DNA of 64,000 nucleotides from Bradyrhizobium sp. AZCC 1719 (GCF_036924525.1 NZ_JAZHRU010000001.1:5051001-5115000); one strand, 5' to 3'; shown: positions 40,534-49,939, numbered from the stretch's first letter. A program made the numbers and translations. The notes: generated from the letters alone by a model not told the origin.

Positions 40534-41430
40534 TCAGGCTTCCCGGTAGCGCAGCGCGTCGACCAGCAAGGCAAACGCCGGTGAAGACTGACGGCGGTGA
40601 GGATAGTAGAGGTGGTAGCCGGACCAAGGCGGGCACCACTCTTCAAGCACGCGCTTGAGGCGCCCCTTCGCGAGATAAGGCTGCGCAATATCCTCCGGCA
40701 CGAAGGCTAGTCCAAGCCCGGCAGCAGCGGCATCCAGCACCTGAAAAATGCCGTTGAAGACGAGCTGACCCTCGACGCGTACTTTCAGCTCGCGCCCGTC
40801 CTTCTCGAATTCCCATGCATAGGTGCCGCCATAGGTCGGCAGGCGCAGGTTGATGCAGTTGTGCTCGATCAGATCCTGCGGCGTTCGTGGAACTGCTCGT
40901 TTCGCAAAATAGGATTTCGTGCCGACAACGGCGAAGCGGATGTCCGGCCCGATCCGCACCGCGATCATGTCCTTCGCAATCTGCTCGCCCCAGCGCACGC
41001 CGGCATCATGGCGCTCGGCGACGATATCCGTCAGACCGTAGTCGATAACGATTTCGACCTTGATATCAGGGTAATCCGGCAGGAATTTCTGCAGCTTCGG
41101 CCAGAGGACCGACTTGATTGCGTGGTCCCCGGCCGTGATCCGCACGGTGCCAGCCGGCTTTTCCCGAAGCTCGCTCAAGGCCTCGAGCTCGGTTTCAATC
41201 TCCTCGAAGCGGGGTGCCACCGTCCGCACCAGCCGCTCGCCCGCTTCGGTCAGCGAGACACTGCGGGTCGTGCGGGCGAGAAGCCGAACCCCCAGACGCT
41301 CTTCAATTTGACGGATCGTCTGGCTGAGAGCCGACTGCGACACGCCAAGCTTTCCCGCCGCCTTGGTAAAGCTTTGCTCCCGGGCGACGGCGATGAGGTA
41401 GCGAAGATCGTCGAAGCTGCCGCGCGGCAT
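40534..41430 (-). CDS. LysR-family transcriptional regulator
   Basis: 298 residues. N-terminal winged helix-turn-helix: FDDLRYLIAVAREQSFTKAA and LGVSQSALSQTIRQIEERLG (residues about 5-55), then the periplasmic-binding-like effector domain. Divergent from the molybdenum hydroxylase genes, so it most likely regulates them through the 263-base intergenic region. A vestigial copy of its first codons occurs at 45.05 kb (see findings). Its stop nearly touches that of the CMD protein (one base apart), convergent. Confidence 0.93.
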   Translation of the reverse strand: MPRGSFDDLRYLIAVAREQSFTKAAGKLGVSQSALSQTIRQIEERLGVRLLARTTRSVSLTEAGERLVRTVAPRFEEIETELEALSELREKPAGTVRITAGDHAIKSVLWPKLQKFLPDYPDIKVEIVIDYGLTDIVAERHDAGVRWGEQIAKDMIAVRIGPDIRFAVVGTKSYFAKRAVPRTPQDLIEHNCINLRLPTYGGTYAWEFEKDGRELKVRVEGQLVFNGIFQVLDAAAAGLGLAFVPEDIAQPYLAKGRLKRVLEEWCPPWSGYHLYYPHRRQSSPAFALLVDALRYREA

Positions 41431-41506
41431 TTATTGCACCACCTTATAAGTCCTTGCAGATTATAGGGGCTAGTCGCGGCAGAGCCATCCCCCAATTGTC
41501 ATCGTG
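41408..41506. repeat. Divergent promoter block, copy 1
   Basis: Covers the first codons of lysR and its upstream region, including TTATTGCACCACCTTATAAG, TCCTTGCAGATTATAGGGGC and TAGTCGCGGCAGAGCCAT. It is about 80 percent identical by eye to 45033-45131. The AT-rich TTATAAG and ATTATAG blocks are where a LysR site or -10 would lie. Confidence 0.75.
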
Positions 41507-41693
41507 GCCAGAGGCATCGCGCCACGCGATGCTTCCCGAAGCTGCGATCACATCGGACATGCTGCTCACCGGTGAATCGTAGTTTTCGGAGCCAGGGAAC
41601 CGGTCAGGAGGCGGCGTAGTTATTCGATGCCCGCAGGGCGGCGCATAGGCCGCCGTCGGCATCAATCAGTGCTCAGCAAACCGGGAGGCAGCA

Positions 41694-42155
41694 ATGGCGC
41701 TCGCGATCAAGGTCAACGGTACCATGCAGAGCGTCGATGTCGATGATGACGCGCCGCTCCTCTGGGTCCTGCGTGATGCGCTCGGCCTGACCGGCACGAA
41801 ATTCGGCTGCGGTGTCGCACAATGCGGCGCGTGCACCGTGTTCGTGGATGGCAAGCCAATGCGCTCCTGTACCCTGCCGATCTCAGCGCTCGGCACCCGC
41901 GAGGTGACCACCATCGAGGGCGTCTCCGGGCGGGAAGCGGAGGCGGTACAGCAGGCCTGGATCGCGCGCGACGTGCCGCAATGCGGCTACTGCCAGTCAG
42001 GCCAGGTGATGAGCGCCGTCGCGCTCCTCAAGCAGGTCAAGAAACCGAGCGACCGCGACATCGATCTTGCGATGAACGGCAACGTCTGCCGCTGCGCCAC
42101 CTACGTCCGCATCCGCGCCGCGATCCACGACGCCGCCCGCGCGCTGGAGGGCTGA
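41694..42155 (+). CDS. Molybdenum hydroxylase [2Fe-2S] small subunit (IorA-like)
   Basis: 153 residues. Electron-transfer subunit of a xanthine-oxidase-family enzyme. Plant-type cluster: [15 protein letters not shown] with the later Cys in MRSC; helical-domain cluster: [10 protein letters not shown] and [13 protein letters not shown]. No signal peptide, so it is likely exported bound to its Tat-bearing partner. ATG 41694 follows GGGAGGCAGCA. Four bases separate it from the next gene. Isoquinoline 1-oxidoreductase alpha subunits have this layout. Confidence 0.93.
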   Translation: MALAIKVNGTMQSVDVDDDAPLLWVLRDALGLTGTKFGCGVAQCGACTVFVDGKPMRSCTLPISALGTREVTTIEGVSGREAEAVQQAWIARDVPQCGYCQSGQVMSAVALLKQVKKPSDRDIDLAMNGNVCRCATYVRIRAAIHDAARALEG

Positions 42156-42158
42156 GCC

Positions 42159-44342
42159 ATGACGATCCACAACGCTGCGCTTTCACGCCGCGCGATGCTC
42201 AAGGGCGCCGCCGGCCTCGTCATCGGCCTTTATCTGCCCGAGATGGCGCGCGCGCAATCGGGCGCGGCGCACGCCTTCCGTCGCGCTGCCGGCGGCGCTG
42301 ATTTCGCGCCCAACGCCTTCATTCGCATCGGCGCGGACGATACGGTGACCGTACTGATCAAGCATATCGAGTTCGGCCAGGGCCCCTTCACTGGTCTCGC
42401 AACCCTTGTCGCCGAGGAACTCGACGCCGACTGGTCGAAGGTGCGGGCCGAGCACGCGCCCTCCAACGCCGACTTCTACAAGAATCTGGCCTTCGGCGTG
42501 CAAGGCACGGGCGGATCCACCGCGATCGCCAATTCGTACGATCAGATGCGCAAGGCGGGCGCGACTGCGCGCGCCATGCTGGTCGCCGCCGCGGCGCAAA
42601 GCTGGGGCGTGCCGGCGCGCGAGATCACGGTTGAGCGCGGCGTGCTGCGCCATGCCGGGTCCGGTCACGAGGGCCGCTTCGGGCAGTTCGCCGAGGCAGC
42701 CGCACGCCAGCCGGTCCCGGCAGACCCGCCGCTCAAGGACCCGTCCGTCTTCCGGCTGGTCGGCCGCGACGACGGCTCGGTCAAGAAGCTCGACAGTGCC
42801 GCGAAATCCAACGGAACGGCGCAATTCACGATCGACATGCGTGAACCCGGAATGCTCACCGTCGTCGTGGCGCGCCCGCCGCGCTTCGGCGCCCGGGTCG
42901 CGTCCTTCGATGCGAGTGCGGCGCGCGCGGTCCAGGGAGTGGTCGACGTCAAGCAGGTACCGACCGGCGTGGCCGTCTACGCCAACGGCACCTGGCCGGC
43001 GATCAAGGGGCGCGAACAATTGCGCATGAGCTGGGACGAGTCGGCCGCCGAGAAGCGCAGCAGCGACCGGCTCATCGAGGAATACCGCGCGCTGGCGCGC
43101 CGGCCTGGCCGCATTGCCGGTGCCCATGGGGACGCGATCACGACACTCGCGCGCGCCGAGAGAATCATCGAGGCCGAATACGTTTTCCCCTATCTCGCGC
43201 ACGCCCCCATGGAGCCGCTCGACGGCTTCCTGCGCTGGGACGGACAGCGCGCACTCGCCCGCTTCGGCAGCCAGTTGCAGACGCTCGATCACCAGGCGAT
43301 CGCCAAGGTGCTGGGGCTCAAGCCGGAGCAGGTGGAATTGGAAACGATGCTCGCCGGCGGCAGTTTCGGGCGCCGGGCGCAGCAGACGAGTCATCTGGCG
43401 GCGGAATTGGCCGAGGTGGCGAAGGCGATCGGCCCTAGCAGGCCGGTGAAGCTCGTCTGGACGCGCGAGGATGACATCCGCGGCGGCTATTACCGTCCGC
43501 TCATCGTGCACCGCATGCGCGGCGGCCTCCGTGATGGCAAGATCGTCGCCTGGACCGACACCGTCGTCAGCCAATCGATCCTGAAGGGTTCGCCTTTCGA
43601 GGCCGTGATGGCAAAGGGCGGCATCGACGCCACGTCGGTCGAGGGCTCGAAGGAAATTCCCTACGATATCGCCGATTTCCGCTGCGATCTGCACACGACG
43701 GATGTCGGCGTGCCGGTCCTGTGGTGGCGCTCCGTCGGCCATACGCACACCGGATATGCGGTCGAATGCTTCGTCGACGAACTCCTGCAGGCGACAGGGC
43801 TGGATCCGGTGGCGGGCCGGCTCGCCATGATGGGCAAGGCGCCGCGCGAAGCCGGCGTGCTGCGCGCCGTGGCCGAGCTCGCGCAATGGTCCGGCCCCGG
43901 CCCGGTCAATGGCCGCGCCCGCGGCGTGGCGGTAGTGAAGAGCTTCGACAGCTACGTCGCCCAGATCGCCGAGGTCTCGGCCGGCGACGACGGCCCGCGC
44001 GTGCATAAGGTCTGGTGCGCCGTCGATTGCGGCGTGCCGGTCAACCCGGACGTGATCCGCGCGCAGATGGAAGGAGGCATCGGTTTTGGTGTCGGCGCGG
44101 CACTCTACGGCGAGGTGGCTCTCGACGAGGGCCGGCCGGTGCCGGCGAATTTCGATACTTACCGCGTGCTGCGCATCCACGAGATGCCAGAGGTCGAGGT
44201 GCGCGTCGTGAACTCTAGCGAGAAGCCGACGGGCGTCGGCGAGCCGGGCGTGCCGCCGATCGGGCCCGCTGTCGCGAACGCGATGGCACGGCTCGGCCTC
44301 GGGCGGCCGCGCCGCCTGCCATTGGTGAGGGCGGTCGCATGA
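42159..44342 (+). CDS. Molybdopterin-binding large subunit (IorB-like), Tat-exported
   Basis: 727 residues. Catalytic subunit of a xanthine-dehydrogenase-family molybdenum hydroxylase. The N-terminus LSRRAMLKGAAGLVIGLYLP is a twin-arginine signal, so it works in the periplasm. Visible parts: EFGQGPFTGLATLVAEELDAD, VQGTGGSTAIANSY, AHAPMEPLDGFLRWDG, LAGGSFGRRAQQTSH, and the final GVGEPGVPPIGPAVANA with the conserved Glu. The group includes isoquinoline 1-oxidoreductase and related aldehyde or N-heterocycle hydroxylases; the substrate is not determined. The stop overlaps the next ATG (ATGA). Confidence 0.93.
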   Translation: MTIHNAALSRRAMLKGAAGLVIGLYLPEMARAQSGAAHAFRRAAGGADFAPNAFIRIGADDTVTVLIKHIEFGQGPFTGLATLVAEELDADWSKVRAEHAPSNADFYKNLAFGVQGTGGSTAIANSYDQMRKAGATARAMLVAAAAQSWGVPAREITVERGVLRHAGSGHEGRFGQFAEAAARQPVPADPPLKDPSVFRLVGRDDGSVKKLDSAAKSNGTAQFTIDMREPGMLTVVVARPPRFGARVASFDASAARAVQGVVDVKQVPTGVAVYANGTWPAIKGREQLRMSWDESAAEKRSSDRLIEEYRALARRPGRIAGAHGDAITTLARAERIIEAEYVFPYLAHAPMEPLDGFLRWDGQRALARFGSQLQTLDHQAIAKVLGLKPEQVELETMLAGGSFGRRAQQTSHLAAELAEVAKAIGPSRPVKLVWTREDDIRGGYYRPLIVHRMRGGLRDGKIVAWTDTVVSQSILKGSPFEAVMAKGGIDATSVEGSKEIPYDIADFRCDLHTTDVGVPVLWWRSVGHTHTGYAVECFVDELLQATGLDPVAGRLAMMGKAPREAGVLRAVAELAQWSGPGPVNGRARGVAVVKSFDSYVAQIAEVSAGDDGPRVHKVWCAVDCGVPVNPDVIRAQMEGGIGFGVGAALYGEVALDEGRPVPANFDTYRVLRIHEMPEVEVRVVNSSEKPTGVGEPGVPPIGPAVANAMARLGLGRPRRLPLVRAVA

Positions 44343-44960
44343 TGCGCGCACAGGCTTTCCTCGCGGCGGGTGCGGCCGCCGTGACGGTTCTCGTCGCGGC
44401 CGCGGCCGCGCAGACCACCCGCCAGCCGACTGCGAAGGATTTGCGCCCCGTCCCGAGCTTCCAGAGCATCGCCGATCAACAGGCGCGTTCGATCGCGCTC
44501 TTTGAAGAGGCCGGCAAGGTGCTGCATCATCCGCGTTGTGTGAACTGCCACCCGGCGACCGAGCGGCCGTTGCAGAGCGACGCGATGCGGCCGCATCAGC
44601 CGCTCGTGGTGCGCGGGGCCGACGGGCATGGAGCGCCCGGAATGACCTGCAACGCCTGCCACCACGCCGCGAATTTCGATGCCGCCGGCGTGCCCGGCCC
44701 ATCCGCAATGGCACCTCGCCCCGGCGTCGATGGCCTGGGAGGGGCGCACGCTCGGCGAGATCTGCGCGCAGATCAAGGATCCGAACCGCAACGGCGGCAA
44801 GGACATGGCCGCGCTCCTTCACCACATGGCGGAGGACTCGCTCGTGGGCTGGGGCTGGTCGCCCGGCCCGGGCCGCGAGCCAGCGCCGGGCTCGCAGGCC
44901 GCGTTCGGCGCCCTGCTGCGGGCCTGGGCTGATACTGGCGCGCATTGCCCGCCATCATGA
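44339..44960 (+). pseudogene. Diheme c-type cytochrome of the Mo-hydroxylase cluster, frameshifted
   Basis: About 206 residues if repaired. A signal peptide (MRAQAFLAAGAAAVTVLVAA) precedes two heme motifs, CVNCH and CNACH, so it is a periplasmic electron acceptor for the hydroxylase. After GVPG the frame breaks: the run CCC at about 44699-44701 has one C too many, and the second frame continues [20 protein letters not shown] to the stop. Relatives of this protein usually accompany IorAB-like enzymes. ATG 44339 overlaps the stop of the large subunit, indicating coupled translation. Confidence 0.85.
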
Positions 44961-44999
44961 GGCCGAGGTGTTAACACCGCGTGCCACCAGGAATGTGCG

Positions 45000-45051
45000 G
45001 GTCTTGGCTGGATCAAACGTGTTTCGCATCGGTCGTCGAAACTCCCGCGCG
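45000..45051 (-). pseudogene. Remnant of a second lysR gene (start codons only)
   Basis: Reading left from ATG 45051, the first eight codons give MARGSFDD, almost the same as MPRGSFDD of the intact lysR at 41430, then homology stops and the frame becomes unrelated. It lies within the duplicated promoter block. Confidence 0.6.
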
Positions 45052-45131
45052 CCATTTATTGCTCCAGCTTATAGGTCCTTGCGGATCATAGCGGCTAGTC
45101 GCGCCAGAGCCATTTCCTAATTTGTCATCAT
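45033..45131. repeat. Divergent promoter block, copy 2
   Basis: Matches 41408-41506: TTTATTGCTCCAGCTTATAGG, TCCTTGCGGATCATAGCGGC, TAGTCGCGCCAGAGCCAT and the final TTGTCATC. It now stands upstream of the cupin gene. Confidence 0.75.
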
Positions 45132-45178
45132 CGCCGTGGGGCATCCACAGCGGACGCCGCAATCATTCGGAACGCCTG

Positions 45179-45688
45179 ATGATCACTCGCAGAGGCATGC
45201 TTGGCTCGACCTGCGGCATTGCGGCCGTGGCATTCACCGGCGTCCCCACGGTCCAGCCCATAGCTGCCGCCACACAAGGAAGGACCGGAGCCATGCAGAT
45301 CACACGATCCGGCTCGCAACCATCCCGCAAGGGAGAGGCGAAGTATTTCACGGGCAATGTACGGATCGATCCCCTTTTCCAGGCGCCAAATCCTGCGCGC
45401 GCCGGCGCGGGAAGCGTTACGTTCGAGCCGGGAGCCCGCACCGCCTGGCACACGCATCCGCTCGGTCAGACGCTCATCATCACTGCGGGGGTCGGCTGGG
45501 TTCAGGGCGAGGACGGCCCCGTCGAGGAAGTGCGACCCGGCGACGTGGTGTGGATCGCTCCTGGTCTCAAGCATTGGCATGGCGCGACGCCGACCACGGC
45601 GATGACTCATATCGCGGTCAACGAAATGCAGGATGGCAAGAACGTCGACTGGCTGGAGCACGTCACCGACGAACAGTACCGAAGATGA
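45179..45688 (+). CDS. Exported cupin-domain protein
   Basis: 169 residues. The N-terminus [20 protein letters not shown] is a twin-arginine-like signal. A single cupin barrel follows: [20 protein letters not shown] holds the first metal motif (two His, Glu replaced by Gln) and [17 protein letters not shown] the second. Such proteins often accompany CMD-domain proteins. ATG 45179 fits the signal; longer in-frame starts are less likely. Downstream of the duplicated promoter block, so possibly under the same LysR. Confidence 0.85.
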   Translation: MITRRGMLGSTCGIAAVAFTGVPTVQPIAAATQGRTGAMQITRSGSQPSRKGEAKYFTGNVRIDPLFQAPNPARAGAGSVTFEPGARTAWHTHPLGQTLIITAGVGWVQGEDGPVEEVRPGDVVWIAPGLKHWHGATPTTAMTHIAVNEMQDGKNVDWLEHVTDEQYRR

Positions 45689-45806
45689 ACTCGTGGGCTG
45701 CGACCGCCGCGCGATTAAGGCACCGCTGCGCCCATAATCACTGAGCGTGTCGGTTCTGCATGCCCATGTTGCCGACTAGTCTCCGTTAAACACTGGCGAG
45801 CTTGTG

Positions 45807-46844
45807 TTAGTCCGCCGTCCTTTCCCGCAAGCGCTGCGCATAGACGTTGATCACCAGCGCTGCCAGCAGGATCAAGCCGCGGATTAAAATCTTCAGGAAA
45901 CTGTCAATGTTGACGTGATCGAGTCCGTTGTTGAGGACGCCGAGCACGAACAGGCCGACAATGGTGTTGCCGATGCCGCCGCGGCCGCCAAAGAGACTGG
46001 TGCCGCCGACCACGACGGCGGCGATCGAATCCAAAAGGTAGGTATCGAACTCGTTCTGCTGCGCGCTGCCGAAATGGGCGACGCCGAGCATGCCGCCGAT
46101 GCCGGCGCAGACGGCTGATATCACCATGACGCTGCCGAGGATGAGCTTGACGTTGAGGCCGGAATATTCGGCGGCCTCGCGATTTCCCCCGACCATGTAA
46201 ACGTAGCGGCCGAAGCGGGTGTAGGTCAGCACCAGATGGCCGCCGAGCAGCATCAACGCCGCCACGATTACGATCCAGGGAATGCCGCCGATCGATGTCG
46301 ACCCTAGCGTCGTGACCAGCGGAGGGACCTTGTAGGCGATCTGCCCGCGCACCAGGAGCGCCGAGATGCCGGCCGCGATCTGCATCATCGCCAGCGTCAT
46401 GATGAAGGAGGGGATGCCGATCACCGTCAGGCCGAAGGCGTTGACGAGGCCGAGCAGGGCGCACAGCGCCAGCGCCAGGAGGATCGCGGCCCATCCGGGC
46501 ATCGGGACGTTGGCGATGTTGACGTAGGATTCCTGCAGCGTGAAATAGGCGACCGCGATGCCGGTGACGTTGGCGATGGCGGCGATCGAGAGGTCGATTT
46601 CGGCGCAGAGGATCACGAAGGTGAGGCCGACGGCGATGATACCGGTGACCGAGATCTGGGTCAGGATGTTGCCGAGATTGTCCAGCGTCGCAAACGAAGG
46701 GCTGGCGGCGGCGAAGAAGCCGAACAGGCAGATCAGCGTCAGGAACGGAGCGATGTTGCGCATCTGGGAGCGCAGCACCACGGCGAGCCGGTGCGGGCGT
46801 TTGCGATCGGAAGCGGGGACTGTCACGCTTTCACCTGAAGTCAT
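45807..46844 (-). CDS. Sugar-type ABC transporter permease
   Basis: 345 residues from ATG 46844 (GAGGAGACCGAC upstream). Inner-membrane channel of the RbsC/BPD_transp_2 family, eight to ten transmembrane helices. The segment EIDLSIAAIANVTGIAVAYF and the GGTSLFGGRGGIGNTIVG loop are family hallmarks. Third gene of the set: binding protein, ATPase and permease run in this order on the minus strand with spacings of 6 and 10 bases. Substrate unknown. Confidence 0.92.
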   Translation of the reverse strand: MTSGESVTVPASDRKRPHRLAVVLRSQMRNIAPFLTLICLFGFFAAASPSFATLDNLGNILTQISVTGIIAVGLTFVILCAEIDLSIAAIANVTGIAVAYFTLQESYVNIANVPMPGWAAILLALALCALLGLVNAFGLTVIGIPSFIMTLAMMQIAAGISALLVRGQIAYKVPPLVTTLGSTSIGGIPWIVIVAALMLLGGHLVLTYTRFGRYVYMVGGNREAAEYSGLNVKLILGSVMVISAVCAGIGGMLGVAHFGSAQQNEFDTYLLDSIAAVVVGGTSLFGGRGGIGNTIVGLFVLGVLNNGLDHVNIDSFLKILIRGLILLAALVINVYAQRLRERTAD

Positions 46845-46854
46845 GTCGGTCTCC

Positions 46855-48357
46855 TCACGCCGCTTCGAGCAGGCGGTCCTTGCTGATCCGTTCGTTGGAA
46901 AATTCGCGCACCACCGCGCCGCGCTTGAGCACGATGATGCGGTCGGCGAGCGACAGCACCGTCTCCGGCTCGGTGGAGAGCACGATGACGGCAAGCCCCT
47001 TGGCGCGCAAATCCCTGACGATGTGGATGACGTCGTCCTTGGCGCCGACATCCATGCCGCGGGTCGGTTCGCACAGCACCAACAGCCGCGGCGGATAGCT
47101 CAACCACTTCGCCAGCGCGACCTTCTGCTGATTGCCGCCCGAGAGCATGCCGAGATCGAGTTCGACGGCGGCGGGCCGGATCCGCAACTGGTCGACCTGC
47201 CGCGCGGCGATCTCGCGTTCGCGCGACGGCTTGAGCAGCAGGGATGAAATGCGGTCGAGGACGCTGATCGAGATGTTTTTGTAGACCGGCTCCTGGTGGA
47301 ACAGCATGTCGCGCCGGCTCTCGGGCACGAAGGCGATGCCGGCGCGGCGCGCGCCGGCCGTGCTGCGGAAGGCCTTTTGTTCGCCGGCGATCGCCAGCGA
47401 GCCCTGGTCGGGTTTGAGCTTGCCGAACAGGATCCGCGCCAGCTCGAGTTGGCCGCATCCCATAAAGCCGTAGATGCCGAGCACTTCGCCGGCGCGGACG
47501 TCGAACGAAACGTCGCGCAGGCTGCGGGCGAGCGACAGCCCGCTCGCATTCAGCACCACCGGCCTCTCGGCGGGCGGCGGCAGCATGATGTCGTGCGTGT
47601 AGGTCTCCTCCAGCGCCTCGCGGCCATGGCCGATCATGGCCTCGATCAGCGCGGGCTTGTTGGTCTCGGCGGCCCTCGTCTCGGCGACCTTCCTGCCGTT
47701 GCGGAACACCGTCACGACGTCGGAGACGCGCAGAATGTCCTCGATGAAATGCGAGATGAAGACGATGCTGGTGCCTTCGTCGCGCAAGCGTTTCAATGTC
47801 GCGAACAGTCGCTCCACTTCCGGTGGCGACAGTGCCGAGGTCGGCTCGTCGAGGATGATGATGCGGGCGCCGGAAAACAGCACGCGGGCGATCTCGATCA
47901 GTTGCTGCAGGCCGATCGGGAGGTCGCCGAGCCGCGACATCGGATCGACGTCGATGCCAAAACGTTTGAGTTGCTCGCCGGCCTCGCGTGCCATGCGCCG
48001 CCATTGCACGAAGCCGAAGCGGTTGGTCGGCTGGTTGCCCAGAAACACGTTCTCGGCCACCGACAGATCTGGCGCCACGCTCAGTTCCTGATGCACCATC
48101 GCGATGCCCGCCGCATGCGCATCGCGCACCGAGCGGAAGCGGGTCTCCCGGCCGTCCAGGATAAAGCGGCCGGAAAAATCGGCATGCACGCCGGCGATGA
48201 TCTTCATCAGCGTGCTTTTGCCCGCGCCGTTCTCGCCGACGAGACCATGGATCTCGCCGGGAGAAAGCGCAAAATCGACACCACGAAGGGCTTCGACGCC
48301 GCCGAAGGCCTTCGTGATCTCTTGCAGTTCGAGGATGGGCTTAAGTCCCACGGGCAT
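46855..48357 (-). CDS. Sugar-type ABC transporter ATP-binding protein (double domain)
   Basis: 500 residues, RbsA/MglA type with two fused ATPase domains. First domain: Walker A VGENGAGKSTLMKI, degenerate signature LPIGLQQLIEIA, Walker B IIILDEPTSALS. Second: degenerate Walker A IYGFMGCGQLELA and signature LSGGNQQKVALAKWL, as usual in this family. Sits between the binding protein and the permease. Confidence 0.94.
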   Translation of the reverse strand: MPVGLKPILELQEITKAFGGVEALRGVDFALSPGEIHGLVGENGAGKSTLMKIIAGVHADFSGRFILDGRETRFRSVRDAHAAGIAMVHQELSVAPDLSVAENVFLGNQPTNRFGFVQWRRMAREAGEQLKRFGIDVDPMSRLGDLPIGLQQLIEIARVLFSGARIIILDEPTSALSPPEVERLFATLKRLRDEGTSIVFISHFIEDILRVSDVVTVFRNGRKVAETRAAETNKPALIEAMIGHGREALEETYTHDIMLPPPAERPVVLNASGLSLARSLRDVSFDVRAGEVLGIYGFMGCGQLELARILFGKLKPDQGSLAIAGEQKAFRSTAGARRAGIAFVPESRRDMLFHQEPVYKNISISVLDRISSLLLKPSREREIAARQVDQLRIRPAAVELDLGMLSGGNQQKVALAKWLSYPPRLLVLCEPTRGMDVGAKDDVIHIVRDLRAKGLAVIVLSTEPETVLSLADRIIVLKRGAVVREFSNERISKDRLLEAA

Positions 48358-48363
48358 GCTGAC

Positions 48364-49383
48364 TCAGATCAGGAAATGGTCCTCCATCCATTGCATGCCG
48401 GCGGCATTGGCCTTGGTCACGACCGGGCCGTCGGTGATGACGTGCTTTGGAATACCCTGTCCGCTCTTCTCGCCCGCGGTTACCGCGGCGACGCCGGCAA
48501 TGATGGCGCCACCATGGATGCGGCAGGAGGGATTGCGGACGGTCGCGAACATGCGGCCTTCGCTCACCGCCTGGATCGCCGGCGGCATGGCGTCGACGCC
48601 GCCGATCAGGATGTTGGTGCGGTTGCGCGCCTTCATGATGTTGTAGGCGGCCAACGCCATGTCGTCATTGTGGAAGAAGGCCGCGTCGATCTGCGGATGC
48701 TTTGTCAGATAGGTCTCCCACAGCCGCGCCGTCTTTGAGACGTCCCAATCCGCGGGCTGGGTGTCCAGCACCTCGATGTTCGGGAATTGCTTCACCACTG
48801 TGTTAAAGCCCTTGGCGCGGCCCTGCGCGCCGGTATGGCCGAGCGCGCCCTGCGTCATGATGATCTTGCCCTTGCCGCCCATGGCGTTGCACAGCGCCTG
48901 GGTCACCGAAGCGCCCATGAATTCATTGTCGGGCGCCAAGAACGAATGAACCTTGATCTGATCGAGCGGCGCGATCAGCGTGTCCATGTCGATCACGGGA
49001 ATGCCGGCATCGATCATCTTCTGCACGGGCTGGGTCAGCGTTCCGATGCCGAACGCCTGGATGGCCACGAAATCCCATTTTTGCGACGCCATGTTGTCGA
49101 TCGCCGCGCGCTGCTTGACCGCATCGAGCTGGCCGTCGAACCAAGTGACTTCGACGTTGAACAGCTTGCCCCACCATTCCGCCGCCTGCTTGCCCTGGGC
49201 GCACCAGGTCGCCTGCAGACCTGCATTGGAGAACGCAGCTTTCAACGGTTTCTCTGATCGCGCGGCTGCCGCCAGCGCTGGATCAATACCCAGTCCCCCG
49301 AGCAGGGCGGTGGCTGCGCCAGCCGCGCCCGCGGCCTGAAGAAGGTCGCGCCTGGTCGTTGCCGTTTTGTCAGTTCCGGACAT
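48364..49383 (-). CDS. Sugar-type ABC transporter substrate-binding protein, Tat-exported
   Basis: 339 residues from ATG 49383 (GGGAG upstream). The N-terminus ATTRRDLLQAAGAAGAATAL is a twin-arginine signal. The mature part is a periplasmic-binding-protein fold of the RbsB type: DNMASQKWDFVAIQAFG, DAGIPVIDMDT and the C-lobe HNDDMALAAYNIMKA. The use of Tat may reflect folding or cofactor needs. First gene of the importer operon; substrate unknown. Confidence 0.9.
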   Translation of the reverse strand: MSGTDKTATTRRDLLQAAGAAGAATALLGGLGIDPALAAAARSEKPLKAAFSNAGLQATWCAQGKQAAEWWGKLFNVEVTWFDGQLDAVKQRAAIDNMASQKWDFVAIQAFGIGTLTQPVQKMIDAGIPVIDMDTLIAPLDQIKVHSFLAPDNEFMGASVTQALCNAMGGKGKIIMTQGALGHTGAQGRAKGFNTVVKQFPNIEVLDTQPADWDVSKTARLWETYLTKHPQIDAAFFHNDDMALAAYNIMKARNRTNILIGGVDAMPPAIQAVSEGRMFATVRNPSCRIHGGAIIAGVAAVTAGEKSGQGIPKHVITDGPVVTKANAAGMQWMEDHFLI

Positions 49384-49537
49384 CGTTTGCTCCCTCGCTT
49401 GTCGTTTGTTATGGCCGTCGGCGTCGATTGCACGCACCGCGGATCGAGGCAGTCTTTCACACTCGGCGCGTTTGCGCCACCGGATGACTTGATCGTCCGT
49501 CTCAATGAGCTTCAGGAAAGCTTTGGTGCGCGTCAGT

Positions 49538-49939
49538 TCACTGCGCTGCAACGTGGCCCTCGATCTCGCCGAGCAATTTCCGCCACGCTGCATCGATTTC
49601 GTCCGACCAGTCTGGCCCGACGATGTCACGCAGCGTCTGTGCGATGATGCCGAAGAAGGCCACGAACAATTCACGCGGCGTGCCGTAGGCGTCGTGCGAG
49701 GAAACTTCCGATGCGATCAGGCGGAAATGGCCGCTGCGTTGGCCGGCGAAATCCAGCATCGCCTCGATCGTCAGGGCCAGCATCGAGCCCTTGACGAGTT
49801 CGCTGCCCTCGGTCCGAAACATCGTCCGCGCTTCGGGGTGCGCCTCGAACAGGCGGCGATAGACCAGCGGCGTCAGATCTTCGCAGCGCTCGGCGGCCAG
49901 TTCAAAACTTCGCTCGATCGGATTTGACGATGCCGTCAT
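49538..49939 (-). CDS. Globin-family protein
   Basis: 133 residues from ATG 49939. Starts with an A-helix-like IERSFELAAERCEDLTPLVY, then RLFEAHPEARTMF and a C-terminal globin core HFRLIASEVSSHDAYGTPRE with GIIAQTLRDIVGPDWSDEID. Group resembles single-domain flavohemoglobin-like globins; His ligands are plausible but not assigned. The longer frame upstream (to 50140) would run through a terminator-like hairpin, so it is not preferred. Confidence 0.8.
   Translation of the reverse strand: MTASSNPIERSFELAAERCEDLTPLVYRRLFEAHPEARTMFRTEGSELVKGSMLALTIEAMLDFAGQRSGHFRLIASEVSSHDAYGTPRELFVAFFGIIAQTLRDIVGPDWSDEIDAAWRKLLGEIEGHVAAQ

Noticed and set aside
42183..44945. 920-residue minus-strand open frame opposite the molybdenum hydroxylase
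   Set aside because: High-GC antisense shadow of the real gene; Arg/His/Ala-rich with no domain.
44819..45055. 78-residue minus-strand ORF with MARGSFDD start
   Set aside because: Only the first eight codons resemble LysR; the rest is unrelated, so a remnant rather than a gene.
47296..48738. 480-residue plus-strand frame opposite the ABC ATPase and binding protein
   Set aside because: Composition of a shadow frame; no motif, and the minus-strand genes are complete.
45807..49383. Assigning a specific sugar to the ABC importer
   Set aside because: No catabolic gene is adjacent, and RbsB-like proteins cannot be assigned a substrate by eye.
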